Notes under the pieces: generated by a model
Database searches by the model: none
What the model saw: the letters and a program-made list of their open reading frames with translations, nothing else
What the model was told of the DNA's origin: nothing
Shown here: piece by piece, positions 1 to 13,000 of the stretch
Numbering within the stretch: position 1 is the stretch's first letter
Layout: every line of letters begins with the position of its first letter
Position numbers and translations under genes: made by a program
From: Colletotrichum lupini
Taxonomy: Eukaryota > Ascomycota > Sordariomycetes > Glomerellales > Glomerellaceae
Reading direction: 5' to 3'
Assembly: GCF_023278565.1 (NCBI RefSeq)
Contig: NC_064672.1
Span: forward strand, 7,068,001 to 7,132,000
Length of the DNA: 64,000 nt

Positions 1-3000
1 TCATCTGCTCGTCCCAAGTTGGCGGGATGGGCACTTCGCCGAACTTACTTACACTGACCTTGTCTGGACCGAATGCTCAAGGGGGGCCGAAGATGTGGGC
101 AAACGATGTGGGCAACAGTCCATTGAGTGTGTGAGAGAGTGAGGGGCCAAGGGCAAGCAATGATGGGACTCTAGTGTAGCATCCGAATCGCAAGTGCCTT
201 GTGGTAGTACAGAGATCGATTTTGAGTCCAGGCTAACGGGGTTCAATCCGAACCAGACGACGCGGCGGCGGCGGGCGGATGTGGGCAAAAAAAAGAGGGT
301 CCAGGGCAAGAGGGACTTGATACGGTAGTTACGGACAAGATAGAGCTAGAATGCTAGAGAGCGAGAGAAAGAGAGGGACAGGCAGGAAAGAGGGTGGCCG
401 AGCGAGACCGACGGCCCAGCTCCGGCCAGGAACGCGGGTTACGCGGGCCACGATGGTGAGACCCCTCCAAAAGCCTGCGTCGCTCGCGCGAGAGTTGTTG
501 CGTTCCTCATGAGAAGTCGTGGCAAGGCGAAAACTTCTCTTACTTGTCTTTCCCTCTGTCTATCTACCTTACGTTGGAAACACAATAGGAGAGACCTCCC
601 ACGCGTCATGATTGGGGGGCGGGCGTTTTCTTACACATAACAAGGGAAAAGGGGGCCAACGTGAGCATTCCTCTCGCGTGTGCTGAGGATCAAGAAAAGT
701 AACGAAAATTTTGCTGCGTGAATGTGATTCTGTGTGTGTGGATGGAGTTCTTGAAGCCTCACACAAGACTTCTCTTGCAAGGCCAACGCCAAAAAAAGAC
801 AGGTCTCGTTTGACACGCGTTGTGGGAACTCGACAGTGTCTACGAGACTATGAGAAGGGCAAAAAAGAGGAGAGTCAGACTGCGGAGCGGCGAAAGCCGC
901 AAAGAGACAGACAGATAGACCTTGTGGAAAGTCAATTCGTTTGAACCGGTAGTCCTGTATCACTTCTTCCCTCCCCTCCTTCTCTAGACTCTCTTGTACG
1001 GTCGTGGTGGTGGTGGACTAACGGCCGAAGGTTGCTAGACTGCCCTTTTTTCCCTTGGCTGCCGCCTCTGTTCAAGGGACACGAAACATGGGCCACTAAC
1101 GTCGGAGGCGCGGATGGGGTTTTGGAATCATGGAATTTGGAACAAGAAGAAGAGGATGCCGGTGGCACCTGGAGACACCTGGAGCTAGGGACTCCAAGGA
1201 AGACGGCTTATTGTTGTGTAGCCGAATAAGAGCCGCGGGGGAGACTAATACAAGCGTACGGGTACTGCACAGATATGTCGATGGGACGAATCGAGCTAGA
1301 CGTACTGACTGGTATTATGGGGATAGTCACGGGCTGAACGGTTGTCGTTGTATGGGAGGAAACCTCTTTTGTGCGCTTTGTCCCAGAAATAAGTTGTCAA
1401 AATCGGACGATTCGCACTGACGGCGTCGTTGTCGTGATGATGATCGTCGACCGTTGGACCAAGCCCTTTGGCCAAAATCCGATGGGAGCGAGAAACGGTT
1501 CCGTGCGGGATTGAACAAAGAGCGGCCATGTGGTAGTGGTGGTGGGAAAGAGTTCGTCCGAATTAAGGTCGTATAAGCTTTAACCTGGATTGAGTGATTG
1601 GATTGGATCTGTGTGAGAGGCTGGGCGGGAACGGTGGGTGGACGGGGGGGACAACCTTGACGAGGACAGGGAGCCAAGCACAAGCCGACAACGACGACGC
1701 CAGGTACAAGCACGACAAACACGCACGCCTCCAGCTTTCCCGTCATGACTTCGGTGATATTTGATGGAGGAGGGGCAGTGAAGGGATCCCATTCTGGTCC
1801 GTCCTATTCACAATGGTTCCTATCTTGGAGTGAGATAGCGAGTGCGGATCGTCCTCTTTCTCCACGTCTGCCTTGCCCGGTGCCATCTTGGCCAGGGCTT
1901 TCGCGTCTCCCCCCATGCCCGCTTCCCCACCAGGCCGGGTGATCTGCCAGGTATTTGACAGCAGTACAGGAAGCTCGGGGCCGCTCGTGAGCCGTGATGG
2001 CGATCGGTGCGGGATGGGAAATCCGAAAGAGACAGAGGCGAGAGCGAGAAAGAGGTGAGAAGGGGAAATGCGTACGATAACCATGGCATATGGGGGGGAG
2101 GAAGCGGGACATGGGCAACCCTGTCCACCTGAGCGACAGTCTCGGGTCCGGCAGCTTGACGTCGATCACGGATGTGGGCGAACTGACTGCAGCTCGACAG
2201 GGGGGATGCAGAGAGCCAAAGTGGGTTAATAGTGACAGATTCTCTTTGCTTGGCGATATCCATACGGGATATTCACCATCTAGCATATGCGATGCGGTGC
2301 TGGGTTGCGAAGAGAGGGGATTTGCCCATCCTCCATCCTCCCATCATCCACTTCCTCGCCGGCTGCTGGAACTGGCCAGGCACACCACTCGATATGGAGA
2401 CCACTACGGATACCTATCCACAATGGATTTTGACGACCGAGAAAAGAGACACACGGACGAGGCGGCAGACGCACGGATTCTCGGGTGCCTGAGTTGGACG
2501 ACTGGGGATTGGGGGCGCGCGCGAGGCTGTTCAGCGGGGATCCCTTTGGACGGCGGCGCGCCAAGTAGCGCGTGTTGTTTAGACGCGAGTGTGTGTGTTT
2601 TTTTTTCTTACTTTGCTAACGCTGGATCAGATGCCGACGACGCTAGCAGTTTCTGATAGTTTGCCTTGCCCTTCCCTTTGGCTGTGGCTGGTCAACATTG
2701 GACCAAATGTTTTGAAAGGGTCCTTCTCGTCTGACTCTATTTCGCGTTCTCTGCCCTCTCGAACCAGTCTGTATCAGTCTGGCGCCCGTCCTGTTTCCCG
2801 GGCCTAACGTGGGACCGGAGAGGGCGCAAGAAAAAAGCCTCCCAAAGCATCGGAGACTAAGGTTGGCCGACAGGTTATAGCTCGTCCCAGGAATCGGAGG
2901 ACTTGCAGCAAGCGTGCAGCAGTGCCGGGGACCAGCCCAGACTGAAAGATTGAAGGACGTCTAGACATAGTGGACAGCGGCACAGCCAGCCCCAGGCGGC

Positions 3001-3550
3001 GAGCCGGCGAGCCACCACAGACGGGAGTTCTAACTTGTTGGTAGGCTAGAGAGGGGTGGCGTAGAGGCGTAGAGCACCTCGCCGGGCCTGTTAGGGCGTG
3101 GGCAAGATGAGAATGATGGTCGACATGGGTCCTGGCGGAGAGAAAGAGACATAGCCGTACGGAGTACATACCCAGCAAAAGAGAGAGAGAGAGAATATGG
3201 TGACGACGAATATGATGATGGAGAGGGGTGTGTGTGTGGGTGGGTGTGGATGGTTTACTGATGAGCCGCCCTGCCCTTGTCAAGGATCTTTGGGGGTCTA
3301 AACATGGATGGTCAATGGTGTCTGAATCTATCCCCGCTTTACCTTTCAAGCGTGCCTGCGTGCCTTGATCGCAGCCCTTGTTGGTGGCTTTCTGGGAAGG
3401 GCTGTCCAGGGTCCTCGTCGTGTTCCCATTGTGTCGAGGCTTTTGAATGGGGGGAGAGAAGACATGGGGACTCGTCGACTCAATGAGTGAGGGGAGGGCG
3501 TGAGTGAAAGGGTGGATGAGATGAGATGAGATTAGATGACATAAGCACTC
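1..3550. other. Non-coding, purine-rich on the plus strand
   Basis: I see no convincing gene here. The open frames are short, overlap on both strands and look like no protein family. The plus strand is rich in GA runs (for example 359-380, 3180-3195 and 3470-3540), so the minus strand is CT-rich, as fungal promoters and 5' leaders are on their coding strand. The stretch may therefore be the promoter and leader of a minus-strand gene lying beyond the left edge. That is inference from base skew only. Confidence 0.5.
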
Positions 3551-3707
3551 TCATACAACATCAAAGGCTTCTCACATGAGCTGGGAACCAATGAGATGAG
3601 GGATCAACGGCAGGCATCTCGTCGATGAGTCTTGCTAATTGGCCGATCTGGTTGGTGGAGAAGCGGCAGGCCCATGTTCTGCCCGTTTTTGCCGTGTTCA
3701 GGGCCTT

Positions 3708-3838
3708 CAGGTGTGTGTGTGTGTGTGTGTGTTTCTGCCATTCTCCCACCCATTCGTCAATCCAATCACCCTCCATCCTTCTCTCTCATCTCACTCACAC
3801 TACCTTGCTCACAGTGAGAGAGTGAGTGAGTGAGAGAG
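3708..3838. repeat. GT microsatellite and GAGT/GAGA simple repeats
   Basis: A (GT)n run of about ten units at about 3712-3732 is followed within 90 bases by a GTGA/GAGT-rich stretch (3812-3838). This is where the plus strand changes from purine-rich (left) to pyrimidine-rich (right). Confidence 0.8.
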
Positions 3839-3839
3839 G

Positions 3840-6446
3840 TAGCAACACCAACACCGAAAGAAACGCTATCAAATCTCACATCGCCCAATATTCAGCCCGT
3901 CGTTAACTTACGGTGCGTCCCTGACTCAAGCGACCCGAGTCGGACGATAACTTTCCGTCGCTCCATCATTTTTTCCCGCCTTCTCCCTTCTCAACCTTTT
4001 TTCTTGCAAGCTTGCCGTCTATCTCTTGCCAATGGCTTTCTGCCTTGGTGCGCTTCTTTCTCACACAACATTCCGGTCATTCTTACTCGTTTTGGTCCTC
4101 TCGCAGTTCTAGTCCCCTCTGGCTTGGAGACCGTCTCCTTCAGAATCGCTTCATCTTTGCTTTTTGCACATCTCTCATCTGCATCGTCCCTGTTTCAGCG
4201 CCTCTTTTCCTCACTCACTCACCCACCACTATTATCCATCATTACAGTGAGAGAGAGTAGTAGGAAAAGAAGTTGAGACCAACTAGCCATGCCGTACCAA
4301 GTGAAAATGTGCATGCATACCTTACGTCAGGTAAATCTTCTTCCACCTCACTGTGCGAGCTCCGTGTCAAGATGGCATGCGGATTTGACCGGGGTCCACA
4401 GCGCCGGACTACTAGGTTTTGCTTTTCTTGCCTCTCTCTTCTTCCTTCGCGTCCTGCGGCCTGCTCTTCAGGCCCTTGTCACTTTTCACATTTTCTGCAC
4501 TGTGTCTCAACTGCATCATACATACTCCATCGTCAGCGAAAGAGAGAGAGAGAGAGGAAGAGCAAGAGAGCCGATTATTGCCCAAAGGCAGAAGAGCTTG
4601 CATCAGGGGGGCAGAGGGGAGGCCTGTGCCTGATGTCTCACACCACAGCTGGCCAAATTCTCGGCCAGTGAGTGTGGTACGTATCAAGTTATCACTTCTT
4701 CCATTCCTTGACAGGCATATCTCCATTCCCCAAGGTTACACACATTCAAACATAAAGCCAGATGCTGAGAGACATATACGGCAGCCAACTACGTCTGGGC
4801 GTCCCCACTCTCACACACACTCTCTCGCGGCCTCCCGTTCATCCCAGTCTCCCCTTCCCCTCCGCCCAAGGCTACCGGTATCTCACAGACATACGCTTTC
4901 TCTGTCCTCTGTTGAACCCCACCACCACCACCACTACCACTGCAGCTGTCTGTCCCGCTCGCCATGGGCTGTTTCTGGCCCGCGGTGTCATGTACCTTTG
5001 ATAGCTAGCCAGCTAGTAGGAGGAAAACCGGAGACGCGTTCTTGCTCTCACGTCTGACAATGGGGCCCTTCCGGCCTCCCTGCTTCTTTCCGACCTCACC
5101 AGTGGAAGTCTACCGGTTGTCTTGCAATGCTCGGACGTCCAAATCTAGAGATGGATACAGAGGACGATAGAGCCATGTCTCCGAACCAAGATTCAAGAGC
5201 GTGTGGATTGTGAACCATCCACCCTACCCCCCTTGTCGTCCATCATCCTCACCCTTCACCAACCCGCGATCCTTGAACAAGCAGAAGCGGTTCATGCAGG
5301 TACTCTTTCTTCTTCGTCGAGTGTGTCCCCCGGTCGGTTCTCCGAGTCTCCAGCTGCCTGGCAGCAGTTCCTCGGCCGTGGTCAACCCCGGTCAAAGTTG
5401 ACTCGATCACTACGAACCCCCCCAAGGACAAGGGTAATCCACACAAACTGCAACCTAAGATAGAGTAGGATTTTGGTTGTCTGGGCTTGACGAATGGGTA
5501 GTTTGATCATGATGTATCCGTATCCCAGCAGCCCCAAACTTGGACTCGGCTGTGTACCCTGCCAGTTGCTCCAGATTTGGACTCTTTGCTTTCTCAACTC
5601 AGAACCCATGCAGACAGGCATAGCCCTGAGCCTGTCCTTCTATCTCTCTCTGTCTCTCTGTCTCTCGCCTGCCATGCCGGGATCAAGAATCGTAGGCGAA
5701 CAAGAGAGCAACTGGCTCGAGCTTGTCTTTTGGATCAACAGCTTAAGCCGCCCAGTGTACCGTACCTGGTCCAGCTAATCCATTGATCTAAAACCTATAT
5801 GTACGTGGGTCTGCGTTCATGGACCGGGCGATCGTCTCATTGTTTCTCAGGGACGACGAAACAGACTGGACTGAACTGGACTGGACCCTCTTCTTCCCGC
5901 CGCAAGAAACGCTCTTCTGCTCTAGACCCTCACCATCCTCTCGTCCATAGATTGGTGGATCCCGCGAAGGAGATTAGAGCCCTCTCTGTGTGTCTCTGCC
6001 CTCCTCTCCTCCCCCACCACCACCACCATCACGTCTTCAAACTCCACGCCCATTCTTCCCACACCTACACCCCCCGGCTGGCTCTTCGCAGCTCTCCCTC
6101 CCACGCTCCACTCCACCTCCACTATCACGTACTCAGACCTCGATACATTCCTATCTGGGGCTCTCTGTCTCTCCCAGTTGGTGTATTGATGACACTATTT
6201 CCCCATTTTGTGAGAATATACCTGTCCATCACTCTTTAGGGGCGTCATCTTCATCTCCGTCCCCCTCCGTCCCACGATATAATACTGCCTCGACTGCTCG
6301 TCTGTGGAACGCTTCCATTATCCCATCATTCTTCATCTTACTTTTAACCGGACAACTCGCTCCCTCTTCAGAAACGAATTCACCCCCTCTCTCGAACAAC
6401 AGCGAGTAAGCAACAACAATCAATAACATACACACACTCTCACACA
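3840..6446 (+). promoter_or_regulatory. Long CT-rich upstream region/leader of the C2H2 regulator gene
   Basis: About 2.6 kb of strongly pyrimidine-rich plus-strand sequence runs directly into the start codon at 6447, with many TCTCTC, CCTTC and CACCACCAC runs (for example 4919-4945 and 6013-6030). The open frames inside it are low-complexity Ser/Pro/His/Leu translations of CT repeats, with no domain. Long pyrimidine-rich leaders with upstream ATGs are usual for fungal developmental regulators. The transcription start cannot be placed from sequence alone, and introns within the leader are possible. Confidence 0.5.
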
Positions 6447-7783
6447 ATGATGTCGCACTCGCACCTCTGGCAACAGGAGCAGGACCACTCCATTGATGGA
6501 ATCATGGAGACCTTTGGTGGCCCCGAGACCAGCTTTAGCTTTGACGGTTCCATGAGCTGCGGGACTACAACACCAAGCTTCTCTGCCGCCTCCTCTGTCT
6601 ACGACCCCAACGGCCCCTTCACTCCTCGCTCTGGCCGCTCAACACCTCACGATCACAGCCAGTCCAGCATTGACTTCGACGCTTCCTTCTCCTCCCACAG
6701 CTCCTTCACCTTCGACCATGCCCCATCACAAGATCACAAGGGTTACTTCCCCAAGCCCGACGAGGTGAAGATCCAGATGCCCATGCAGTATGCCTCAACA
6801 CATGTCACCCCCTCAAGGAGGCAGAGTGCAGGCTACGGCATGGACCATCTCGACTACAACACAATGCTTCACGTTACCCTCAACTCCCACTGCATGCCCG
6901 GCATGTCCTCGCCTCACCCTCACCAGCACCAACACCAGCACCAACAACATCACCACCACCATGCTGAGCAATACTCTCTCCACCCGGATTTGAGCTCATC
7001 ACCCTTCGTGATGCCGACTCCCCACCGCGGCCTCCCGAGCTCCACACCCAGCAACGCTCACATCTGGTCCTGCAGCAGCGAGAGCCCCATCATGATGTTC
7101 GGCAATGAGGCTACGCCCTCAACGTCGCCTCTTCAGGCCATGCACGGCGGCAACAGCAGCGCTGTCAAGCGCGAGACCACAGACTCCCCTATCCCCCGCC
7201 TCACTCCCCCCTCAGCGGCCGCATACCACCACCGCCAGGACCCCAGGCGCAAGCTCTTCGCCGAGGTCCAGCGCAAGACTCTCGCACTCCAGAAGAACCA
7301 GAACGATATGGAGGCACTGCGGCAACTGAGGTCCATCCAGGTCAACCAGGATGGCTCCGTCCTCGAGTGCGGCTCAATGAAGGTCCGTCACGTGGCGCCT
7401 AGACGGGAGCGTTGCACATATCCCGACTGCACCAAGACTTTCAAGAGAAAGGAGCATCTCAAGCGACACTTCAAGGCGTAAGTATCTACTTCATCGCTCA
7501 AACTCACAATTACAACGCCACTAACACATGTTTTAGCACCCACGAAAAGGAGGTTGAGCTCTACACGTGCCCTGCAACAAATTGCAACCACGTGTTCAAG
7601 GAGCGCCGCGACAACTTTGTCTCCCATCTCCTTCTTCACAAGCAGGGCAAGAGCAGCAGGACGCCGTACAACGAAAAGGCCGCCAAGCTCTACGACGAGA
7701 TGTGCCTGCAGAGCAAGAGCCGCAAGCGCGTCAAGACGGGCACCAGCTCAAGCCCCAGCAGTAGCGGCAGCAACAAGAACTGA
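6447..7783 (+). CDS. C2H2 zinc-finger transcription factor, BrlA-like finger pair
   Basis: A probable nuclear DNA-binding regulator of 425 residues in two exons, 6447-7477 and 7537-7783. The 59-nt intron has donor GTAAGT, a CTAAC branch site near 7521 and acceptor TTTTAG. The first ATG of a MM pair is taken as the start. Residues 1-320 are low-complexity Ser/Pro/His/Gln, with a His/Gln tract encoded near 6920-6963, as in activation regions. Finger 1 has C323, C328, H341 and H346, with core FKRKEHLKRH, and is interrupted by the intron between its two histidines. Finger 2 has C355, C360, H374 and H378, with one extra residue (x13) in the loop. The FKRKEHLKRH and RRDNFVSH motifs resemble the finger pair of BrlA-type conidiation regulators, but orthology is not shown. 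The C-terminus is basic and Ser-rich. The coding potential and splice model are clear; the biological role is inference. Confidence 0.85.
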
Positions 7784-9758
7784 GAGAGAGAGACATCAAA
7801 GTTTCTTACTCTATCTCTACTGCTTTGCTGCTGGAGTGAGACACTTCGAACCGGGGTGTTACGGGACGTTTCCTGGGGGCCACTGGGAACTCGAGAGCCA
7901 CTCCGGCCGAGAAAGAGGGGCAGCAAGAAACGCCAAGTCGGGATTTCCCATGGCGATAGGCTGCTTCTCTTCATTTCCAAGACAATTCCCAGGATCCCCA
8001 ACGAGGATGCGAACGCCACTTCTCTGCATGTTGCTCATCCTTGCAACATTGCTGCAACAAACACAAATCTTTTTTTGCCTTTCCAACCTGTAATAATTCT
8101 GTTGCACGAAAAATTACCTTTTTTCTTAGGCGTATATTTGGCAAACTGTCTGGGTGTATTTTGTCACTTTGTGTTATTTCTACGTTACTTGTTTCTCTAC
8201 TGTATGGGTCAAACTGGGGAGGATGTTTTTGCTTATCAGAGAGAGACGCTTGGAATTCCCATCGGAGGTTGTCAACACATCCCACCAACCGTCCCTGCGC
8301 AACGACTTTACATGCATTTTTACGATTGCCGCGGAGAAATATCAACCCACACACACACACACTACAACCTACACACAAAAAACTCACAAGATTTACATAT
8401 ATTCTTAACGATTAAAAAGACGTTCAAAAACGAAGTCGTATGAGTACCAATCAAAAACATTGGCGGCAGTGGGAGAAAGAGGGGAAGGAGGATACCAAAG
8501 GGGAAGATCCTGTCTCTGGCGCGAAAACTAGGAGTAGGGGATACCGGGAAGGAGGCCAACTTTGTCTTACTTTTGGGGGTTCAAACGGCGAAAAATGGGG
8601 ACACGGGAGGGGAGGAGTGGTCTATTACTCTGTACTGAATAACTACCCTATTCTACTGGGTTTGCGAGGATACGAAAGAGATTACCATTGTTTCTACGAT
8701 TTAGATTGTCACTACCAAGAAATGTGAGAGAAAACAAGGTTCGAAGATCAAAAGATGAAAGAACCCCGATATTTTCCCCTAGTACGGGTCTTTGATCACT
8801 ACATCCAGGCACTTAACAGTCTACCTGACGTACTGATGATACGAAGAAAGCTGAAGTCCGAGAGCAGAGCGACGCAGGATAGGTGGCATCCGAACTTCTA
8901 TCACATCTCGTCTGCATGGCGTAGACTTGACATGTTGAGTTGTCGGGGAATCTCATCCTTCAGCTACGTCTTTGCATCTCCCAAAAAAGTAGATCAGTCT
9001 ATACTCAATGGAGACGATTTTGCCCGTCAGAATCTTGGTACTGCTTTGATGTATGCATACCTACTGCAGGTGATATCTGATATTTTGGCTCGATACTACC
9101 CGATCTCGTAGGATCATCTTGGCCTTGTGGGAGACCGTAGTAGTGGTCAACGCGTAACTATTGTAACAGCGTTGCAATCATCAATCTGACAACGGACAGC
9201 CTTCAGCTGAGGTCCCCTCTCGTCCCATTCTCGTCTCGGTAGGTGAACTTGACGATCACCGCCCGGGTCACTCAGATTCCCCACTTCCAAACGCGTATGT
9301 GGTCAAGGTGGAACCGTGGACGGGTGATGGAATAGACAGGGCCAGGGGGTCAAGATCAAGGCACGGCCAGAGCGAAGGTATGCTTGTCTCGGATTTTGGC
9401 GTCGTTCCTCTTCCTCTCCCTCTCTTTCCTGCTGCAAGAGTCGAGACTACAAGGCACCACCGCTTTTTCCCCTGCTCCATCCGCCAAGGAAGAATATCTA
9501 AGAGAACTAGGTAGGGGTTAGGGTTAATGATGGGGACGAACGTGCTTGATAGCCTCTCTTATGATCTTATCCCATGCTCTAGTTCAGGACCAGGGCTCAG
9601 ACGAAAACTCTCCTTCTGCCTCTTTTTGCCCATTCAGGCTCTCGTAAGTTTGCCCCATCATGACCTTGGCTCGTGGACGATCCGGGACGCGAGTCGAGAG
9701 TCAGGCCGTCAGGGTTTTGGGGAAACGTTCATTGTGGGCTAGATGGAGAGAGAGAGAC
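7784..9758. other. Intergenic, downstream of the C2H2 gene
   Basis: No gene supported. It holds the 3' flank of the zinc-finger gene, a CA microsatellite (about 8349-8361) and a purine-rich patch at about 8455-8620. The open frames (up to 195 codons at 7856-8443) have irregular composition and no recognisable motif. Confidence 0.5.
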
Positions 9759-9760
9759 TA

Positions 9761-9957
9761 CCGTAAAAACTCACGCCGTTCGAACTTACGCTAGCCCGTG
9801 CTCCCGTTGTCTTACTCACCTTCTGGCCAATACGTGCCTCTATTCAGAATCAAGATCTGAAAATGTGGCGGAGATCAGCGAGCTTTTTGTACTAAGAGAG
9901 GCTTAACGTGAAGAGTGCACGGGCTAGCGCAAGTTCGAACGGCGTGAGTTTTTACGG
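9761..9957. mobile_element. MITE, 197 bp, 41-bp terminal inverted repeats, TA duplication
   Basis: The left arm 9761-9801 begins CCGTAAAAACTCACGCCG. The right arm 9917-9957 is its reverse complement over 41 bases with one mismatch (A/G in the TTACGC/TTGCGC part). TA lies immediately outside both ends (9759-9760 and 9958-9959), as expected for Tc1/mariner-type target duplication. The 115-bp interior has no meaningful frame, so this is a non-autonomous miniature element or a large hairpin. The arms are nearly identical and show no RIP mutations, which suggests recent insertion or escape from RIP because it is short. The family is not recognised; the ends do not match the mimp ends known to me. 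Confidence 0.85.
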
Positions 9958-10031
9958 TACGGATACTGGTCTATGGCTTAGTTCATCGGCGTGTGCGGTT
10001 AGTTCAACCGTAGTTGCGTTTTTCAAAAAGG

Positions 10032-10059
10032 AAAAAAAAAAAAAAAAAAAAAAAAAAAA
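10032..10059 (+). repeat. Poly-A run of 28
   Basis: An uninterrupted A tract starts 75 bases right of the MITE and is preceded by AAAAAGG. It could be a slippage-grown homopolymer or the tail of an old retroposed sequence; no SINE or LINE body was recognised next to it. Confidence 0.9.
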
Positions 10060-13000
10060 GCCCCCATTCTTACAGGTAAGCTTCCGTCATCAGGATTACG
10101 TCCCGCGCGAATCGGGATGATTGACGGGATCACGAAATAGGGTTGGTGGGAAAGCAGGGGCAAAAGAGGTTTTACGAAAAGAGGTATCCATAGCAGAAAG
10201 TTGGGACCTGGTGGTACAATGGTTGCTCTGGAATCTAGGGGGCCTCTTGATAGGTAGGTTCGACAGGGCGACGAAGGTTACGAACCGATGCGAATGATGG
10301 AATGGGCAGGGGTAAGATGATCAGAGGCAGGGGGGGGGGGACCAATCGACCAGGGGCGAAGGGGAGAGAGGAGGAGGAACTTGGGAGGAGGAGACAGCAA
10401 GCCTGACGGGGTCAAAAGCCGATGCCCGATGGGCAGAAAAAAGGCGGGAGTCGGTCATTTTGAGCAGGGCCACCCCGGACGAAAGAGAACTAGTAGCCTG
10501 GCAAGCCTGGGTTTGCCATGTAGGTAGCAGCCAGAGTGCCTGGACGACGCGACATTTGACAGGTGACTCCGAAGTGCAACATAAGACGAAGAGAAATCTC
10601 CGTCTGGCCTCTTTTGTTTCGAAACGGGTGCTTAATCGTGGGAGCCTCATGGTTGGTCGGGAAGGGCGGCGTGCTGTGTGACTATTCCCATGTGGTAAAC
10701 CTTTTCTTTCATAAGTGATGGGGTTTCGCTTTGATTGGCGAAGAAAGAAAGACGAGCCGAAGCCGTTTGCATGACAATGAAAGACAGCAGCAGGAGCAGC
10801 AGCAGCAGCAAATTCGAATTAGGACCACAGGGCCTTCTGCTGTGCAAAAGGCGAGAGAGCAAGTGAGTAGCAGGGCAGCAGGGGAAGACCACAACTCAAT
10901 CTCAGAGAGTGAGACGAGACTGAACACTGCTTCTCTCGGTATTACGGGCGCAAAGCGTGTTTGATTAAGCAGTGCTGCAGTTGAACCACACACACACACA
11001 CACCATACTCCATACACACACGCACTGACGGAGCACTCCACCCCGGAAATGCCTAGACCTTGGTGACCTTGTCCGAACGGCCATTCCGGTGCAATAACTG
11101 GTCAAGAGATGAGATGAGTCGAGGTTCGGGCTGATGGATGGGCAGCTGGGGTTCCCAGGTCCAGAGGTTGGCAGGTTGGTAGGGTGGTAGCGCGTCTAGG
11201 CAGCCCAGTCAGGCTGGCCTGAGCGTAGGCATTCGGAGCCTGCGGCGACCCTGTCAAACCGTCGATCTTGACCATATTCTCGGGATATGGGCAGGGGAGG
11301 GGGTTCGTCGCTCAGCGCTGTCGACGTCGTCGTCGTTACACAGGCACACAGGAAACCCTGCCAGGAGAGGTCTGACGCTGGTGCTGCTGGTGCTACTACT
11401 GGTGCTCTCGCACGGGATGGGATGGCAGCGTTCCACTGAAGATGCAAAAATGTCCGCTGTCGGTGGGCAAGCTGCAGGCAGGCCAGCATGCAGGAGTCCA
11501 GGACAATGATAGGTAGGACAGCGGGAATTTGTCAGGACAAGATGCATGTGTCCCCTGTGCCCCCTCTGGCCCTCTGCTCACCCCTGGTGCCCTGGAAGCA
11601 CAAGGAAATCCCAAGAGGGCGCGGCGTTCGCAGGGGGGCAGCATGCAGCCCATCGAATTCGGGTAGCCGCTGCATCTGGTGTGCTGCAGCATCTCATCGT
11701 GTAGAGACATGGGCAGTGGGACCTTGTGTAACCAAGGCAAGGTACCAGGAGTTGTAGAGCGAAAGGCAGAAGGCTGCTGTTGCGACTTCGGGGAGTGCGA
11801 CGTTCGTACGAGATAAGAAGCGGCCAGTTGTCCATGTGCCGAGGTAACGTTATCAAAACAAGGCCAAATCCTTCTGAGGCATCTTTCCGTCGTTTCTCTT
11901 AGCGTATGCCGTCCGGTGGAAGTTGAATGCGTGAGGGTGGGACGGGTGGACGGACCGACGCTTGACAAGCAAGATGCGGCAGAGAAGAGGATCGTTCGTG
12001 GTCGTTAGAATATGCCTCAATCCATTGGAGTTTCCGGTTAGGTTCGTTTAGTCTATGAGTCAGTGATTAAGTCTATCGCGAACATTCGCGATGCATTACG
12101 CGGACAGAGGTACTTTGGAGAGCTTGGAGCTGAGTGGCTAGGATGTGTGCCTTGTTTTCCATGTTAAAGAGGTTGACTAGCCGCACAGAGATGAGAATAA
12201 CAAACCATGATCCGTCAGATGATGTCGTGACGGGTGGTTGTCTGGTCAGAAGGAGGATGGTTTTCTCATTCGGGGGCTGGTGAATGGATGAGCTTAGGTG
12301 TGTGGTCATTGGTGTGGTGGACCTACGGAGCTGCGTCCGTAGTTCTTCTGATGGTGTCGCCAAAGCGCAAGGGAAAACCTACGGTTGCTCTGAACTTTCC
12401 CTTGGTGTGGGAAGCCGTTAGGTGCGCCGTGCGACGATGCGGGGGCAGCGCCGGCTGTCGGCCGGGTCTCGACCTCTTGGGACCATCGGATGCGGGGGTA
12501 CAGACGGAGCGGGATTGGCTGGAAGCTTACGAGCCACGGAGTGGAGACTCCGACGCAATTGGCTGTGTGGGGCACCAGGCCGGGGCGCAGCTCCGGAGAC
12601 TTAGCGCCGAAGGTGGCTTGCAAGCTTGGAAGGACCCTGGCCGTTGTCATTTTTTTCTGGTCGGACCCGCCTACCGCTCACGGCTCCGCATTGCGTGAGC
12701 TATCAGACGGACTCGGCTCGCGTAGACTAGGACTATCGAAGTCAATGTTAGCTTCGGGATATGTCGTCTTGCGAGGTTAGCTGAGAGGATACTCTGGCGT
12801 GAGTTTGCGGCACTCCCGTCCATTGCCAATGCCGGCTTTGCCGCGTTAGCCACGGGAAGAAGACGCCGGACACGCCGGGGGCTCCCGAGGTACGTATCTC
12901 ATGACCGCTTAGGTAATTCGGGACCATCCAGCTTCCAGCGGAGAAGTCTCTACATTAGGTAAGCACACGCTACGGTCACGGGTCCTCACTTTCGCCCGGT

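Noticed and set aside
9515..9527. Telomere-like GGGTTAGGGTTA
   Set aside because: Only about two TTAGGG units in ordinary DNA; too short to be a telomere or interstitial telomere tract.
11396..11968. 190-codon minus-strand frame
   Set aside because: Low-complexity Pro/Ser/Cys-rich translation without motifs; overlaps other frames.
12234..12698. 154-codon plus-strand frame
   Set aside because: Overlapped by frames on both strands, no domain, odd Trp/Gly/Arg-rich composition, no splice or promoter context.
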